Assembly: GCA_031841125.1 (NCBI GenBank) | Contig: CM063112.1 | Location: forward strand, 17,944,603-18,008,602 | Direction: 5' to 3' | Source of the DNA: Acanthococcus lagerstroemiae | Taxonomy: Eukaryota; Arthropoda; Insecta; Hemiptera; Eriococcidae | Length of the DNA: 64,000 bases | In this document: in pieces, positions 32,570 through 45,063 of the stretch | How the letters are laid out: each line of letters opens with the position of its first letter | Numbering within the stretch: position 1 is the first letter of the stretch | Notes under the pieces: model-generated | Seen by the model: the letters and a program-made list of their open reading frames with translations, nothing else | Told to the model about the DNA's origin: nothing | Database searches by the model: none | Program-made: the position numbers and the translations under genes

Positions 32570-34480
32570 CCGTCATCCTCTAGTGGATGACATCTTAAGG
32601 ATTTCTTTCTCTTCTTAATATGTATTTGGAACTTCAAAATGATTGACAATGCTTATAATATAGCTGAAATGCTGGCAGAACTATAAACTGGAAGCCCCTT
32701 TTCTTTGTTTGCAGATCGAGTTCATATTTTTATGATTTTTTCTTTAAGGAAGGTCTAATTCAACTAGTAAAAAATGTCAAACTTTTTAGTGGATGGCACA
32801 TAAATTCTCTAGTGGATGACACAGTCAAAATAGATAAATAAAGCATTTACTTATTTAAAAAGTTAAACATTTATGTACACAATTCGAGTATGCAAGAATT
32901 ACATATTTCTGGAAATAGCTTATCTCCACTGGGGGTCATTTACTTCTTTACTATCGGATGAATCTTCATTTTGAAAAAGTCGTCTTCGTGTGCGACTTTA
33001 TACAAGTTCTGTAGTTGTTTTTTTTCTCGCCTGTTTCTTTTTCTTGTACTTTTCTTTCCTTCCAGCCACTCCAGATTTCACCTTATCCTTTTCTACCGCA
33101 GTAGGTTTCTTTTTTCAAGCATTTTCTCTCTCTCTCTCTTCCTCCTTCAGAGACCTTTGCTTCAAAGTCTTTTCCTTCTCTTCTTCTTTTTCCTGATTTA
33201 GTATTTCCCTTGCCATTTTCCTTTCTGCCTTTTACCGTTCCAAGTGTCCTTTTTTTTCTAGTTTCATTTTGGCCCGCTCTTGCCAGGCTTCTGAAGGATA
33301 CGCTCTTGTTTTCAGCTAGTTTTCTACTTTTTTTCGATTCGTTTTGGCGAGTGTAAGAATTTTCCTCCGGGCGAGGAGAAATTAAACACTGCACAGGAAT
33401 GAGGAGAAAGTCTGATGTCTGAAGTACCGACAGCTGTTTTTATAGGTGTTGAAACTGCTGCAACTGGTGCAGATCCTAGAGTTGCCAGACAGGTAGGAGA
33501 AGATCCAATCTAAAAGTTTATAAACAAATTATGTAATAGCAGAGAAATTTCGCATTTCAGATTAACAAAGATAGAATTCCATTCCTTACATGTTTTTCAT
33601 CATAAATTTTCTCCGCCGGGCTGAGATTGAGTGAGGTAGAAGAGTTAATCTCCCAACTGATCACTTGTATTTGAGAATCTTCTTTGGACGCACTTGGTCT
33701 AAATCTTTTCCTACCTTAGGGGGGGGGGGGGAAGTAATGTAGGATCCGGGTCCATAGAGTCTTCTGTATACTTTCTTTCATTCTCGACTTTCAACGTTGA
33801 TTGGGGCACATCCTGCTTCTTTGCAGCAGTTGAAACCTTCATGATTCTTCTCCTCACATCAAGAAAGGCTTTTTCTATCTAGCTTGGTGAATAGATTCTT
33901 TACGGTCTCTTCTTTGCCACCTGTTAAAAGAGCACACAGACGTATTATTACCGTATTCCAATTCGTAATACCTATATTTAGTAATTTTATTTTAAATGAA
34001 TATCAGCAACCACTTGTGACATCAACTAAAAATGAAATTCTGCATTAATTTCTTACTTGATGACATTTTTTAGTAACATCCGCTAAAAATTGCGTAATTT
34101 CATTTTCTAGTGGCTGCCACTTGTGATTTTTCGCTATTTTTATAAACTAACTACCTATTTTTCAAGTACACCAGCAATTCGACTAGGTCTCTACTCTTAA
34201 TTTCATTCAATATAAGAATAATGCATTTCTGTTAATTTTAAATTTACAATTTGATATTCTGTAAATCGACTTACCTGAGCGTTGTTGCCAGAATCTTCTT
34301 CAGGTTTAAGTACATTGAACTATGCTACATGCCGAGCAACCGCATATTACTGATAATAATGACTAAGGTATAATATGGCGACAATCAGTGCTGCCATCGC
34401 ACGCTCTAAACGCTATCTCTAGGTAAACCACCACTAAGAATGTCATCCTCTATGAAGTATCATCCACTGGAGAATGACGG
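32570..34480 (-). mobile_element. TA-flanked transposon with repeated subterminal motif
   Basis: Ends are CCGTCATCCTCTAGTGGATG at the left and the inverse of CCGTCATTCTCCAGTGGATG at the right, each bounded by TA. The motif AGTGGATGACA and variants recur near both ends (32582, 32790, 32815, 34030-34120), as transposase-binding arrays do. The interior has a Lys/Arg-rich minus-strand frame. A Tc1/mariner- or pogo-type assignment is inferred from the TA flanks only. Confidence 0.65.
33083..33394 (-). pseudogene. Lys/Arg-rich frame, possible transposase tail
   Basis: A 103-codon frame with KKSRKLAENKS, RKKRTLGTVKGRKE and SGKRRREGK. Such basic tails occur at the C-terminus of pogo/Tigger transposases, but no catalytic DDE block is visible. 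The link is weak. It ends inside a pyrimidine-rich stretch. Confidence 0.3.
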
Positions 34481-35925
34481 TAAGTAATAATTAGAGCATA
34501 AAACGTAATTGTGCTTATGTTGTAGTAAACAAAAGCAGACGCTATAAACTGAATTCCTTTTGAAACAGTCCAACTAAATAAAGAAAGAAAGAAACGACTC
34601 TTCAATGTACTGGATAGCGGCGTGTTCTGAATAGGAACCACCCTGATCACCAGATGCCGCCACTAACTAATTTTTTTAGACATGTTTGAATTAAGGTCTT
34701 CATACGAAAGAAAGTTTTGGATTTAGGGCTTTTTGAACACATCATGATGACCGACTATCACCTGATAACTGGTATTAAATGAATTACATGCTGTATATAA
34801 TCGAAAGGATAAATGGGAGGCATTATCCTTCAGCCAAACAGGAAATCCATTCTTACCATCTTCTTCAGGCCCAGTGACCACCCCCCTCGCCTCCTAAAAA
34901 TGTTTGTAAATGTTCTTTGCCTCTCTTAACCCAAGAGACTAGTTACGGGCCTGATACTTTCACTGGGCTTTCTCACAAGTCCATTGGTGTTACACAAATA
35001 TTGGAGATTTTCTATAATGATGAAAAAAAAAAGTAGAGTTCGGAATTTCCCGATTTTTGGGAATAATTTCACGAATAGGGGATCACACTCCCTACACTCC
35101 ACCTCCTTGCACTACCCCTGACTATAATCCAATATTCAAAATTAGCGTGCAAAAAAATCTCGTTTATGTAGTTACTTTGATTTCTGAATAAATCAGTTAA
35201 TTTTATACATTTGTACAGTTATTCTTTGACTCACTGCCTAGCCAAAAAAGCAGACATTCAATTTTTTTTCCAACAAATTTATACTTTCTTTGAGACACGT
35301 TTTCTTACGATTTGCATACACACTAACCCGAAAAAAATTAAACATCCAGTTTTTAGTAACATTAGCGCCAAATCTCAACAGCATGGCCAGATGATGTTGT
35401 AACTATGGTGCTTGTTTTAGAAAATATTATCAACAATTTCTACCGAATTTTGGAAAATATTGTTGATTTGTTCATCTTTTTTAAAATTTTGACGCCAATA
35501 ACACACCACCGTCCAAGATTTTCCATAAATAAAGAAACAAATGTCGAAAAACCAATTTAAAAGTCTCCTATCCTTAGATAGTTTTGAAATTCAGCTTTAT
35601 AGACAGATAGTGCTCCATCCACAGCCATTATGCTCCAACATAATCGTACATTTGAACAAGGCAACATATCTGCCAGCAAACTCACGCTGACAGTTCACCT
35701 AGCTGAGGAAAACTTATAACGCTATCTGTCGGCAAAGTCAAAATTTCAAGTTGTTTTTCACATGAACCCTCGCACGAACCCTTCAATTAGAGAATAAAAC
35801 ATTTTTCTTGAAAATTTTGACTGGAGTTGAGTCAATTAGTTAATTTACGAGTATGAAGGCTACCGTTTCCATAGGAAAAAAAGGGAGCCGTACTCTTCCT
35901 AAACCACGTACCACTGGGACAGGGG
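34481..35925. other. Intergenic, nothing recognised
   Basis: Single-copy-looking AT-rich DNA. No gene supported. Confidence 0.3.
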
Positions 35926-35931
35926 CGAAAC

Positions 35932-36870
35932 TATAGGAGGTGTAGGGGTTGAACCCCTCCCCCCAATAATTTGGCAGTCGGCAAATTTAGAAACTATTCA
36001 TTTGAATTTTTCATTTTTTATGAATGCCTGTTTGTTTCTTTTTTTTTTTAAATTAAGAAATATTTCGATTAAAATATCGGCAAATTCATAATTTTTTTAA
36101 AAATTTTGTCACCGAATTTTTAGTTTAAAAAAAATATTCGTCGGCAAATTTTTCTTCTCCACCTTCCAAAACTGAAAGTCAAATTTCGTTTCTGAAAATG
36201 GAGTACCCTGGACTCCTTTCAGAGACTATACTCAGTCAAAAGCCGAAGGTAGGTTTCAAGCTGAGTATCGAACGTTATTTGAAAAATTGCAACAAAGCTG
36301 AAATATGAAAGACATTTCGAAAATCTGAAAGTCGGTAGCAAACGTTGAATTTCGAATTTCAATTACAAGTCTGTTTTTACTAGATTCTCTGTTTGGCCTG
36401 GAGGCTAAAATTTGAGAAAGTTGAACATTTTATTAAATTCTAAAAGTTGAAAGCAAAAAACTTATTTTCCAGTGTCACAAGCTGAATGCGATAGCAAAGA
36501 TTCAATTTACGGGTTTTGATCCTGGTGAATATAGGAAGGAAATTTAGTCTGAAACTAGAGTCAAAACTCCATGTGTTTATCCCATAAGAACGAAAGGAAG
36601 TTTGTGGCACGCATTCCTCTCATCCGATTAACCTGAAACTTCGTAGGTTTTTTTTTTTTTTTTTTTTTAATTCTACTGGAACCAACTTAGGAGACGAATC
36701 AGAGGAAATTCAGAAAAAAGATATCACCAAGAGTAAATAACGACCATCTTAATGTGTAAAGGAAGTTGTGTGCTCCTCTCAAGTATTTCTAACATTCTTC
36801 CAGCTTACCCTTCCAGATTAGGGTTTGTTCATGTGAGCAAATGTAAGTACTTGAAGAATGAAAAATTGAA
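35932..36870 (-). mobile_element. Large poly(G)-bearing repeat, second copy (no satellite)
   Basis: Inverted relative to 8030-11056. It starts CAGGGGCGAAACTATAGGAG, passes AAACTGAAAGTCAAATTTCG and GGAGTACCCTGGACTCC, and ends near GGGTTTGTTCATGTGAGC. It lacks the TGAG satellite and the flanking direct duplication seen in the first copy. A 24-base poly(T) lies at about 36645. Confidence 0.75.
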
Positions 36871-37280
36871 AACGAATAAAGTGGGGTTTATTTTACGTAT
36901 ATTTTTGGGGGCGGTAAAAAAAATTAGCACATAGCGGCCAGTCAGGTAAATCCGGCCTTGTTAGTGAATAAAAACACTAACCGTTAATTTTTGTATAAAC
37001 TGTAAAATGATAATCCCCACACCCATTTTTATTCCAAAGTCCGATCGACGTAGGAAAACCTGGGGTCTTCAAAAGGCAAGTAGAGATGCTGAATTGAGGA
37101 ATGCATTCACTTTTTTTCTTTTTTTTCCCCCCGCAGAGAATGAAGATGAGCCCATTCTGAACGGGAAAAGAATGAAAGTTTTTTCCCTTAAATCGGCATC
37201 TCTGACGGCAAAGTCTCGTTTCTTTTTCGAAAAAAAAAAAAAAAAAAAGGCAACGCTATAGCTAAACTTGAAATTTTATG
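36871..37280. other. Intergenic; homopolymer tracts
   Basis: Contains a poly(A) run near 37232. No gene supported. Confidence 0.3.
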
Positions 37281-37740
37281 GAAAGATCACTAAAATAGGA
37301 ATTTTTGGGTCGTTGATTTCGAAAATTTCACCAAAAGATTCTTCTTTAAACCCTGAACTATTGACTTTCAGAATTCTCCATTCTTGGAAAATTGAGTAAC
37401 GAATCAAAATACAAGCAGTTTTTCGCATCGTTGAATTCGAAAGCTTTTATGAGCTTTCTTATTAAACTGCGATTTGGGCCCCAAAATTCAAAATTGATTT
37501 TTAAGAAATCGAATAAAGTATTAGAATTATATGGGTTGCTGAACTCGAAAATTTCTTCAGATTCCTCTTGGATTCCTGATTTAGGCTTCAAAAGCCAAAA
37601 CTGGTCTCCAGAAGTGATTACAATTGACTTCCCGGTAACCGAATCAAATATCGAAATGAGGAAGGGGAGAGGAGAAGAAATTTGGAAATTCCATCAACGC
37701 GATAAATTTTCGATATTGACTCTCGGGTAGGCTCCAAACA
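37280..37740. repeat. Degenerate minisatellite, period about 110-118 bp
   Basis: Three units start at CGTTGATTTCGAAAATTTC (37311), CGTTGAATTCGAAAGC (37429) and TGCTGAACTCGAAAATTTC (37537). The 112-codon frame across it is a product of the repeat. A related phrase, GGTCGCTGAATTTAA, is at about 41100. Confidence 0.6.
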
Positions 37741-38080
37741 CCAGAATGTGAGTCGAAATTGAACGAACTTAATTTAATCTTTCAACATTTTCATAACCAT
37801 CAAATTACCAAAATCAAATTGGAGAAAAAACGAATCAGCGATCTTTAGCATTTTCAAAAACAATCTGTTAATTTGAATGTAAGATCGTAAGAACCTTCCA
37901 CTTCAATAGTCAACTCGATTTGTAAAAACTAATTAGTGCTTGTCCGTTTCGATTTATAGGGTCTTCTAAGCTTGAATCAGATTCAAAATTTAGCGCATGT
38001 TCGAATTCAACTACCCTTAAGGTCAGTGATAAACGTCGATAGTCTATCCACTTTGGGATCTCATTCAGAGTTCTGGAGTC

Positions 38081-38335
38081 CAGGGACGTATCGAAGATCT
38101 TTTTCTGAGGGAAGGGGGGGGGGGAAATTGTGAAAGTCCCAACTGACTGAACTCTAAATTCCCATGTATCAATGCAAAAGAAGAAAAACCTTTTGACTTG
38201 TTGAGTTTTCCCAACCTCTCAACTCAATTCCCAAAAAAACAACAACAACTTTTAACTTGTTAGATTTTTTCAACTCGCCTGACTGAAATGGTAAATTTTC
38301 CCGTTGTACCCTGCCTCCTTATCGGTACGTCCCTG
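38081..38335. mobile_element. MITE with CAGGGACGTA termini
   Basis: Starts CAGGGACGTATCGAAG and ends TATCGGTACGTCCCTG. The interior is of the CCCAACTGACT family with poly(G). No TSD is seen. Its right end abuts a fragment of the large poly(G) repeat. Confidence 0.7.
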
Positions 38336-38532
38336 CCTTCAATAATTGGGCAGTTCGCAAATTTTGAAACTGTTCATTTGAATTTTTCATTTTCTAAGAA
38401 CCTTTTGTTCGTTTATTATATTTTTTTCAATTTTAATTAAAAAATCGGCAAATTAAAAAAAATTGTCGGAAAATTTTCCTTCTCCACCCCCCCCTCTCCT
38501 CCCAAACTGAAAGTCAAGTTTCGTCTCTGCAC
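38336..38532. repeat. Fragment of the large poly(G) repeat
   Basis: AATAATTGGGCAGTTCGCAA through AAACTGAAAGTCAAGTTTCG, ending GTCTCTG; matches 35965-36195. A poly(C) run is near 38487. Confidence 0.65.
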
Positions 38533-40050
38533 TTGAATCGAATTGTTGCCATCTCCTCAAGCAATTCAAATGTTTAAAGAAACTGACGAAGACAATGAAG
38601 GTGGTCTCCGTTGGTGCACACAGAAAAACCTGGTACACAACGTGAAATAATAAAAATGAAATCAACAAAAACAAATGTGACCTCCTGATCGGGTTCATTA
38701 GCTTTTCAACTAAAAGCGGAATTTAGAAACGAGGAATTTCTTTTACAATAGAAAGAATTATACTCGTATTGTAAAGTAATGAAATTCCTTTTATTCACAA
38801 TTTCTGTTTCGCGCTTCAAAGAAAGGAAGAAAGTTACTAAATCTGTAATGAAAAGAAACAATTTTATCTTGTTCTTCAAGAGAAAGTTCAGACTTTACTA
38901 CGGGTCAAGCCGATAATTTTTCAAGTTAGTTTCCAAATTCTCTTCGAAAATGTTCAGAATTTTATTTGCTTATAAGACATGTTGGTTGTATTCGACGCAT
39001 CTTTTAGGAAGATTTTTTTAGGTAATGAAATGCTTACTGAAAATCCTTATGCAAATTTTACGCCCAGTGGCGCCGAAGATGAGACAAAGTGGCACCTGTT
39101 CGTGAAGGTATGTGGGCAATTTCATCATTCTCATGCCCCCCCACTCCTCCAATGTATTTTATAAATATAAGTTTTATTACACACAGAACGGTATCTTCCC
39201 TCAGACCGATTGAGAAATGGCTTATTTTCTTTTGAAAACACTTCAGTTAATACCACCAAAATTGAGGCGATTGGAAGGTAAAATATAATAGCCATGTGGC
39301 TGTAATTTTTGGTAAACCTTAACATAAGATACTGTTTATGTAAATATCACATGACCCGGGTTGTAAACAAATTTTGTATACAATATGTATAATGTACGTG
39401 ATTGTAATCTCAACTGTCTTAGCCCTGAGTGGCAGCCCAGGAGGCCTATTAGGTGTGAAACTTCTATCACGATTTGTGGCATCGTAATAAAAAGTTTCAT
39501 AATAGGTCTCCATGACTCCTTCTGGTACAGCATAAATCACAGTATTAGTATCAAAGTTATACTTCCTGGCGTCTCAAAATTTCTTCCAACTCAATCATTT
39601 TATTGTACTCGTATCCCTTGACTCTCAAGACTTACTTAACCATATAAATTTCACAAATGCGTGATTTGATTGTCCTTTTACGAGTTATGGGTTTAACCTC
39701 GAACCAAGAACAATTCTGAGTCTTGAAGTGCTGAAGTCCGCGGTCTTGACGAGTCAACCAAATATTCTTCCTCCCGGCAATTAGAGGAGAGGATAGGGAG
39801 GGGTCCGGAAATTTTAAATATGTATCTGACGGTGACCAAACTGTAGAAATATAGGTTTCTTGGTTCACTGAATGCGAATGACTCGTCAGATTTTCGATAC
39901 AGCTCCAATTTGGTTATCAAAACAGAAATGTTATCTTTTGAATGAACGAGGTATATTACATTATTTTGTTGAATCAAACGAAGCATCAAAGTACATTATT
40001 GGACAGTTCATTCCAAGTGGAATACAAATACGTTGAGAAAAATCAGAATT
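38533..40050. other. Intergenic, nothing recognised
   Basis: Overlapping open frames of 60-100 codons occur on both strands around 39320-39990, but none reads as a known protein. Confidence 0.3.
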
Positions 40051-41020
40051 TTCTCCCTTATATGTACATCAAACAATAGGTCAAAAGAAAGATTTTAATA
40101 GGTGATATATTGTTGAAAAGACACGAAGACATATAGACAGATGTATTAAACAGACACGATACTTCGGATGTACCTATACTAAACATATTATTGACTGCTA
40201 CATTCCCCTTCCCGATTAATAAGACATAAAGACAGACATAAGACTTATCTATATATTCTTGATAAGATAAATAGCTATATTTTCCTCCCCTACTGATAAG
40301 ACATTATGGCAAACTGAAATTTCGCTTTTCTACCAATAAGACGTAGAGACAGACAAGAATTTTCTAAGAAATATTTCTAATAAGACATAAAAATAAAGAT
40401 CCCTATATAAGATAGCCATGAGATTTGGGATGTACCCAGTAGAAATATTACTGATAGCTATACAGGGTGATGAACGAGAAGTCGCACCATAGGGCCAACA
40501 TGCGATAAGGCGCAACGGCGCCGACACGATAACACAATCTTCGCTACATGCATTACGTACACGTTGCACGTTACTACATGTTTGCCTATGGTGCGACTTC
40601 TCGTTCATCACCCGGTATGTACCTTTTTCTCTCCTACTGATAAGACATAAAGACAAAGAGACAGATATAAATTACAGACATGAGACTCAGAACATCCCCA
40701 ATATAAGCATTAATGAAGGCTAGTTCTCCTTCCCTACTGATAAAACATTAAGACCGTGAGACAAACATAAGATAGACATGATACTTCTAATTTATCAGAT
40801 ATATGTACATATTACTTACAGCTACCTTCTCTGCCCTCACTGATAGACATAAAGAAACAGGAGACTCATGACATAGACTTGAAGCATGCACAATGGTTAC
40901 CTTCTCTTTTCCTTCTGATAGGACATGAGCATAAACTGAAATTCTCCTTCCCCAACATGAAGACAGATATAAGTTTTTTGTCCATACGTGGCTGATAAGA
41001 CACAAAGACATAAGGCCAGA
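40050..41020. repeat. Degenerate minisatellite around CTACTGATAAGACATAAAGA
   Basis: The core TGATAAGACATAAAGACAGA and variants recur at about 40220, 40290, 40338, 40380, 40636, 40736, 40838, 40915 and 40990, with irregular spacing of about 50-110 bases. It is interrupted by the MITE at 40463-40615. Confidence 0.75.
40463..40615. mobile_element. MITE with about 32-bp inverted ends and TA flanks
   Basis: Left CAGGGTGATGAACGAGAAGT and CGCACCATAGG; right is the inverse, ending CACCCGG, with one mismatch. It is bounded by TA on both sides, so Tc1/mariner-type mobilisation is likely. It sits inside the minisatellite. Confidence 0.88.
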
Positions 41021-42170
41021 GCGATAGGGCGAAGTCTCCTAGCGATGGCCAAGAAACCGGGGAAAAGGCTTGGGAAAAAATTGATTTATAAGTTTTGTTG
41101 GTCGCTGAATTTAATTTTGGAAGTATTTTTTTAAAACCGAATCCTGGAGGTGCCATCGAAGGGGGTTCAAACCAAATTACAGTATTTTATTCATGAGAAT
41201 ATACCGACGTGAACAAGAGATTGAAATTTTACCGTTTACAGAGGCCGAGAAAAACAAGGAATAATTAAATTTATCTCATTAAAATGAGAGGGCTGCGGCT
41301 TTTATATCTGTTGTGGCGTCTCTCCCAATACTCATAGATAAACTCCTTCGGCGAGCCATCGCTAGGTGTGTACCTAACCGTCCGGAGAATCTGAGCGATG
41401 AGTAAAGACCACAGGTTAGGAAGCGGGGGTAAGCCTCACGTTGGTGACCGATCGCCAAGTTCCCTAATGGTGACCTTGACGGTCTCACACTTCTAATTCG
41501 ATTGATCTGAAACTTGGTAAGAATTTTATTCAATCTTATTGGACTCGATATGGGAATTCTTCCCACAAAATAAATCCATCATAACACAGAGGTTTTGACC
41601 CGCAGTTTAAAATTGGTTCGGAAAAATTTTACATTTTTTGCTGAAATTCAGCACACATCGTTTCCAGGTCGAAAGGTAACAAGACCGCTCTACTCTCCGA
41701 ACTTCAAACAGTTTTTATTTATTTATTTTTAAGTTCCAACGTAACCGTCGGACCACTGGCTTGTCAATTTCAAAATTTAGTTGAACGGTCAGTTTTCTTA
41801 AGGATATACCTAGTCTAAGACTTTTGCACAACTATTTTGCAAAAAAAATCGAGTTCTCAAGCTGATATCGAAAAACGGGTTGACGCTAATCACGAACAAT
41901 GGCGTTTGACGAAGTACCGATACATTGCTACATTAGTTTTAGTATTAGTAATTATTTCCACATTCGTATGCTTATGTTTATACTTAAGTCGTGTACTTAT
42001 AACTTATAAGTTTCGTTTCTTTTTCTTCTTTATACTTCCCCTTTTGCAGGCACCAGGTGGGGGTTTGCAGTGGCGGGGGTGGTAGGCACACTGGTTTGCT
42101 GGTGGCAGTGATCATATGATTCTTTGCTGTGTTAAATTTTTTAACATTTTTTAATGGAGACCTTAAAAAA
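41021..42170. other. Intergenic, leading into a LINE
   Basis: No gene supported. A CG-containing stretch at 41280-41500 has a 95-codon frame on the minus strand that I do not recognise. Confidence 0.3.
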
Positions 42171-42560
42171 AAAATGGATAAAAATCAGATGAAACTATCT
42201 TGCCACTATCAAAATGTAAGGGGGCTGAGGACCAAGGTCAAACAATTCTACATTAATAATAAAGCAAACTCATATGACATAATTGCATTAACCATGACAT
42301 GGCTACATAGGAGCGTAAAAAGTGGGGAGCTTTTTGATAGCGAATACAACATATTTCGAAAAAACTGGGTTCAGACTATTGGGGTTAGTGAACGTAGGGG
42401 TGGGGTCTGTTAGCTGTCAAAAAGCATATTTGGGTTGAAAGAGTAACTGCATCAGAAGTTGAGGAAATTTCCTGCGAACAAATTTGGATTTCAACCTGCA
42501 TTGGATTTTCTTAAAGTTCAAAGTGAAAATAATTTTTCGGAATTTTTACCCCATTAATAT
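42171..42560 (+). mobile_element. Jockey-type LINE, endonuclease N-terminal fragment
   Basis: Reads CHYQNVRGLRTKVKQF, YDIIALTMTWLHRSV and ELFDSEYNIFRKNW, then RRGGV. This is the start of the APE-type endonuclease of Jockey-like LINEs, where IALTETWL is usual (here the Glu is Met). After one stop the frame continues with ISCEQIWISTCIG. Its catalytic remainder is lost. Confidence 0.8.
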
Positions 42561-43583
42561 CATTAAAAATTAGCTTGTTCATTAATTATTAGTAAATTCA
42601 ACAATTATGTTGGACTCTTGCGTGTAGCGTTAAACACAGAAACACATTGTAAGTATATGTGTAGATATATATAACACAATCATTAAAGAAAAATATTGAA
42701 AATTTGCTACTTTCAGACCATTTCTGAAAAAGCTAGGATTTTTCCAGATTATTTAAACAGAATTACCAAAGTAAGATAGGTGAGGGTATAAGAAAAATCT
42801 GTGAGTTCGTTGAAAATTATGGGATTTTTCAAAAAATTGTGAGATCTCACGGAATTTTGTGAGAGATGGTAACACTTGTCAACTTCGGGAATTCAAATTT
42901 CATGTTATTATTAAGCGAATTTTAATTTATTAAAAGGCAAAATATAAAGTTTTCTCTTTTCCTTTTCATTTTTCTCAATATTGACTAATCACTACTCATT
43001 ATTTAAATAAAGTTGAATAGGTTTATAAACGCAGAGAGGGGGAAAAAGGTAGTGTCTAGTGTGAAAAGGCATTTTCAATACAATTTTCCTCCTAATCTGA
43101 AGAAGAGTAGTGTAAAATAGATGTACATCGCACCTTGAATTCTATTATTCTTGTAGTATGAAATGGTGCTGTATACACTCTCCTCTCTTTTTTATTTTTT
43201 TAAAAAAGAAAAGAAAGTAGAATATTTTTATTTTTGAGATGTATTCCTAGTTGAATGTTAAGGCATTGTTATACTATTTTTAGTGACGGCCATTTTTTAA
43301 CAGATTCATCGTGGCATTGCTGGAAAACCTCTGAACCCATCTCCTATAATTTTTTTTTTCAGGCACTTTTTCACGCTAACCCAACGAATTTCTTTCCAAA
43401 TTTGAATTAAAATTTGTGAATTTCATTAAAAATATGGAATAGCAACGCCGAATTGATGTGGAGGAGGAAGAAGAGATAGAAAATTTGAATCAAAGCTAAA
43501 TGAAAAAGCGTCTCAACCGCGCTTTCCTCAAATTCAAATTCAACTTCATCATTTTCTGCAGTAAAACTTAAAAGGTTTAATTT
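42561..43583. other. Intergenic, nothing recognised
   Basis: AT-rich DNA between the two Jockey-type fragments. It shows no readable LINE coding. Confidence 0.3.
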
Positions 43584-43813
43584 GGACGCTGTTCGGCGTA
43601 AGGGAACCAACCAGTAAAATCTGTTTTTTGAGGACACGTGATTTGATTTGAAGTTGAACAGCCATGAAGAAAGAAACTAGGTATATGATATAGCGTTTAC
43701 TGATAAGCTTTTTTCAACGTGAGTATACATCCTTGAATGGGGGCCAATTTTGAAAAATTATATTTTTTTGCTCTTTTCAACGATACTAATAACTCATTTT
43801 GTTTACAAATGTC
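43584..43813. mobile_element. MITE of the GGACGCTATT family, inverted copy
   Basis: Starts GGACGCTGTTCGGCGTAAGG and matches 3679-3931 in reverse along its length. Its far terminal repeat is missing after TTTACAAATGT. Confidence 0.75.
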
Positions 43814-43844
43814 GGCGTACATTTGTGTTTTCCTTTTGAAAGGA

Positions 43845-43985
43845 AAAAATGATCCGTGATCCGAAAAATTTGATCCGCGAATCCTGGATCACGAAATTCT
43901 TCGATCCGTGATCCGAAACGATTCGGATCGTGTCCTAATTGGATCCGTCGCAGATGTGACGATCCGTGATCCGTTCCAACCATGA
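43845..43985. repeat. GATCCG-rich inverted/direct repeat cluster
   Basis: GATCCGTGATCCG occurs near 43849, 43903 and 43961, with further single GATCCG and CGGATC copies between. It has the look of the repeated ends of a small element. Confidence 0.5.
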
Positions 43986-44044
43986 AATTTTGTAAAAGAC
44001 TTCGACATCATTTCGGATTTGAAATTATTATTCAATATGCATAT

Positions 44045-45063
44045 CGATCGCATAACTTTAAAATCTAAAAGAATGGTTGGCTTCATAAAGAGAAATTGAA
44101 CTTGTTATAAGAATTTAGAAACAATTAAAATTCTTTATTCTATTTTTGTCAGATCAATATTGGAATTCTTCTCTGTTGTATGGGATCCCAAAACTCAACA
44201 AGGTAAAGATAAAATTGAGAAAATTCAAAAAATATTTTTGAAATACTTATATGTACCTATATTATTCTTCTGAAATTGTATACAAAGAACTTTTGGTTAG
44301 CTTTGAGGTTATGAGTCTAAAAATAGAAGATGCCTGGCAAAGTTGTTATTCTTGAGGGATGTTCTGAATGACAAAATGTTGGATTCCAACAACCTGATAC
44401 GTATTCAATTCATGGTCCCTAAATTTGATACACGAAATACTGACCTATTTGTAACACGTAGAGGCTCAGTATCAAATATGGACAATACTCTAGCATTTAT
44501 AATAATGTTACCCAAAAAGACCCTGGGATCGACATATTCTTCATGAGTAGGAGACGGTATATCTCATCAGTCATTAAAGTACTCGAGAGTGTGTAGGTCC
44601 TAGTCTCTACAATTCTTTCCCTTATACACCGCACAAGTGTGGTTTGTTTCGACCCCTCGGCTGTTGGGGGGGGGCAGACTGCGGGCCCACCCAAAATAAG
44701 ACTTGTTCCAGGAATGGAAAAATACTGGTTGGGGCCCGCGGGTCCCAACCAGTATTCCCCCTTTACAATTCCCTTGCCAGTCCGCGGGTGCCTTCAACCC
44801 TCAGTTCTCAATTCACCATTCTCAACTGCCACCTGTGGACCTGCGTGCTCCTCAACCCCTCCCCCCCCCTCTGCCCTTGCTCTGGTGCCTGTTTCCCCTC
44901 CCTCTTTATGTCATCTTCTCCTTCTTCTTTAACCCTCATATTTCACTTGGAAAGTATTTTCAGTTTTTGTTTTTAGAAATTATTATATTATACCTACTGT
45001 CTCTCCCTGTCAATGAGACCCTCGGGCACCTGTTGGGGGACTCACAATACAAATAAATAAATT
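44045..45063 (+). mobile_element. Jockey-type LINE, 3' fragment
   Basis: Reads KILYSIFVRSILEFFSVVW then IEKIQKIFLKYL, the region after the reverse-transcriptase thumb in Jockey-like LINEs. Degraded frames follow up to about 44600. The 3' end is a CAATACAAATAAATAAA tail at about 45046-45062. A 36-base palindrome lies at 44721-44756. Confidence 0.75.
44721..44756. repeat. Palindrome, 13-bp arms
   Basis: AATACTGGTTGGG and its exact inverse CCCAACCAGTATT are separated by ten bases, GCCCGCGGGT. Confidence 0.85.

Noticed and set aside
32971..33201. Phe/Leu/Ser-rich plus-strand frames that could pass for membrane proteins
   Set aside because: They are the complement of a purine-rich stretch; the only plausible coding strand there is the minus strand (Lys/Arg-rich frame).
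37392..37730. A 112-codon gene
   Set aside because: The frame follows the units of a minisatellite with a period of about 110-118 bp.
44639..45056. Pro/Leu-rich frames of 97-117 codons in three frames
   Set aside because: They lie in the 3' untranslated region of a Jockey-type LINE, and three overlapping frames of the same pyrimidine-rich strand are all open.
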